The notes below the pieces were generated by a model, which saw only the letters and a program-made list of their open reading frames with translations, made no database searches and was not told the origin of the DNA. DNA of 64,000 nucleotides from Amia ocellicauda (taxonomy: Eukaryota; Chordata; Actinopteri; Amiiformes; Amiidae): NCBI RefSeq assembly GCF_036373705.1, contig NC_089867.1, forward strand, positions 18,465,666-18,529,665. Reading direction: 5' to 3'. Positions 63,446-64,000 of this stretch are shown here, piece after piece. Numbering within the stretch: position 1 is the first letter of the stretch; every line of letters begins with the position of its first letter. A program made the translations under genes and the position numbers.

Positions 63446-64000
63446 GTGTGTGTGTGTTGATTTGTTCTTTTAATTTCACCTCGTAGTTTACAGACCAAGG
63501 CATAAGAGGGGTACAATTTAAGATAGTGTTTTGGTCAAGTTTCAAACTAGAATTCATGATTGATTGGGGTGTGCTTTGGGATAGGAAGAAACAGAACTCA
63601 ACTTGCACTGGGGAGTCTGTACAGTCGAGTTAAGAGCTATATCACTTGTGTGGTTTTGGTTGAAACGGGCCATGAATACCAAGCAATACTGCCCATGTGA
63701 ACAACAGCACCACAGGAGAAGGGAGGGAAAGCAGAAAAAGGTAAAATTATTGTGATCCTTATTTTATCTTTCTCTAGATTTTTAGATGTCAAATAGTTTT
63801 CCTCCTTGTAAAACATTAATCTTGTAAGCGGGTGTCTGTTAGTGTTGTGGCAGATTATCCAGAAGGCCTAGGCATTCTGCAAAGCGCAGCAGTTTGGTAA
63901 GAAAGACCTCGAGAACAGCTAATTATTGTAAAACCTCCAATCTCGCTGTATCTTTCAAGATTATCATAATCACATAATGGTGCTTAATGACTGAAGGCTG
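60801..64000. other. gene-free region to the window end
   Basis: No coding exon supported. It includes a GATA-type inverted pair (GATAAC-CA-GTTATC, 62149-62162) and a relatively CpG-rich stretch at 62.2-62.55 kb. Confidence 0.4.
63402..63458. repeat. (TA)n(TG)n microsatellite
   Basis: About 20 TA units followed by about eight TG units. Confidence 0.96.

Overview
The window is vertebrate nuclear DNA, almost certainly from a ray-finned fish. Genes are split by GT-AG introns of about 0.1 to 3 kb. The gene set matches human 1p36.22, and the interspersed repeats are fish-type: Tc1 elements whose ends begin CACCGATCAGCCATAACA, and SINE pieces with the CAGGGCGACTTAC core. Several repeat tails recall non-teleost fishes (gar, bowfin, sturgeon), but that is a weak impression.

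Layout from left to right. 1-3.2 kb is AT-rich, non-coding and ends in a poly(A) signal; by synteny it may be the 3' UTR of KIF1B. 4.6-7 kb is a repeat cluster that contains an uninterrupted 341-codon Tc1/mariner-type transposase gene (minus strand) with altered catalytic residues and a promoter-like upstream region, plus a MITE, a LINE remnant, a SINE piece and a long (TA)n. PGD (plus strand, 13 coding exons, 483 aa) covers 7.97-16.5 kb. A TNF-receptor-superfamily gene resembling TNFR2 (minus strand) covers 17.8-21.8 kb and is head-to-head with CENPS (plus, 5 exons, 132 aa; 22.5-27.4 kb). CORT (plus, 2 exons) is at 29.6-30.6 kb. TARDBP (minus, 5 coding exons, 409 aa) is at 37.2-39.3 kb with a probable long 3' UTR. 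CIROZ/C1orf127 (plus, 11 exons, about 798 aa) runs from 41.35 to 50.09 kb. From 50.1 kb to the end no coding exon could be recognised; by synteny this is probably the regulatory flank of CASZ1.

The genes do not form a pathway. They are a conserved neighbourhood: PGD (pentose phosphate pathway), CENPS (centromere and Fanconi histone fold), CORT (somatostatin-family neuropeptide), TARDBP (RNA binding) and CIROZ (left-right organiser). Compared with the human order as I recall it (PGD-CENPS-CORT-DFFA-PEX14-CASZ1-C1orf127-TARDBP), the TARDBP-CIROZ end sits next to CORT in inverted order, and a TNFR2-like gene lies between PGD and CENPS.

The strongest candidate for something undescribed is the intact but catalytically altered transposase gene at 4.66-5.68 kb with its own ETS-type promoter, which looks like a domesticated transposase. 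Exon coordinates were derived by eye from splice sites, reading phase and recalled family sequence; no search was run.
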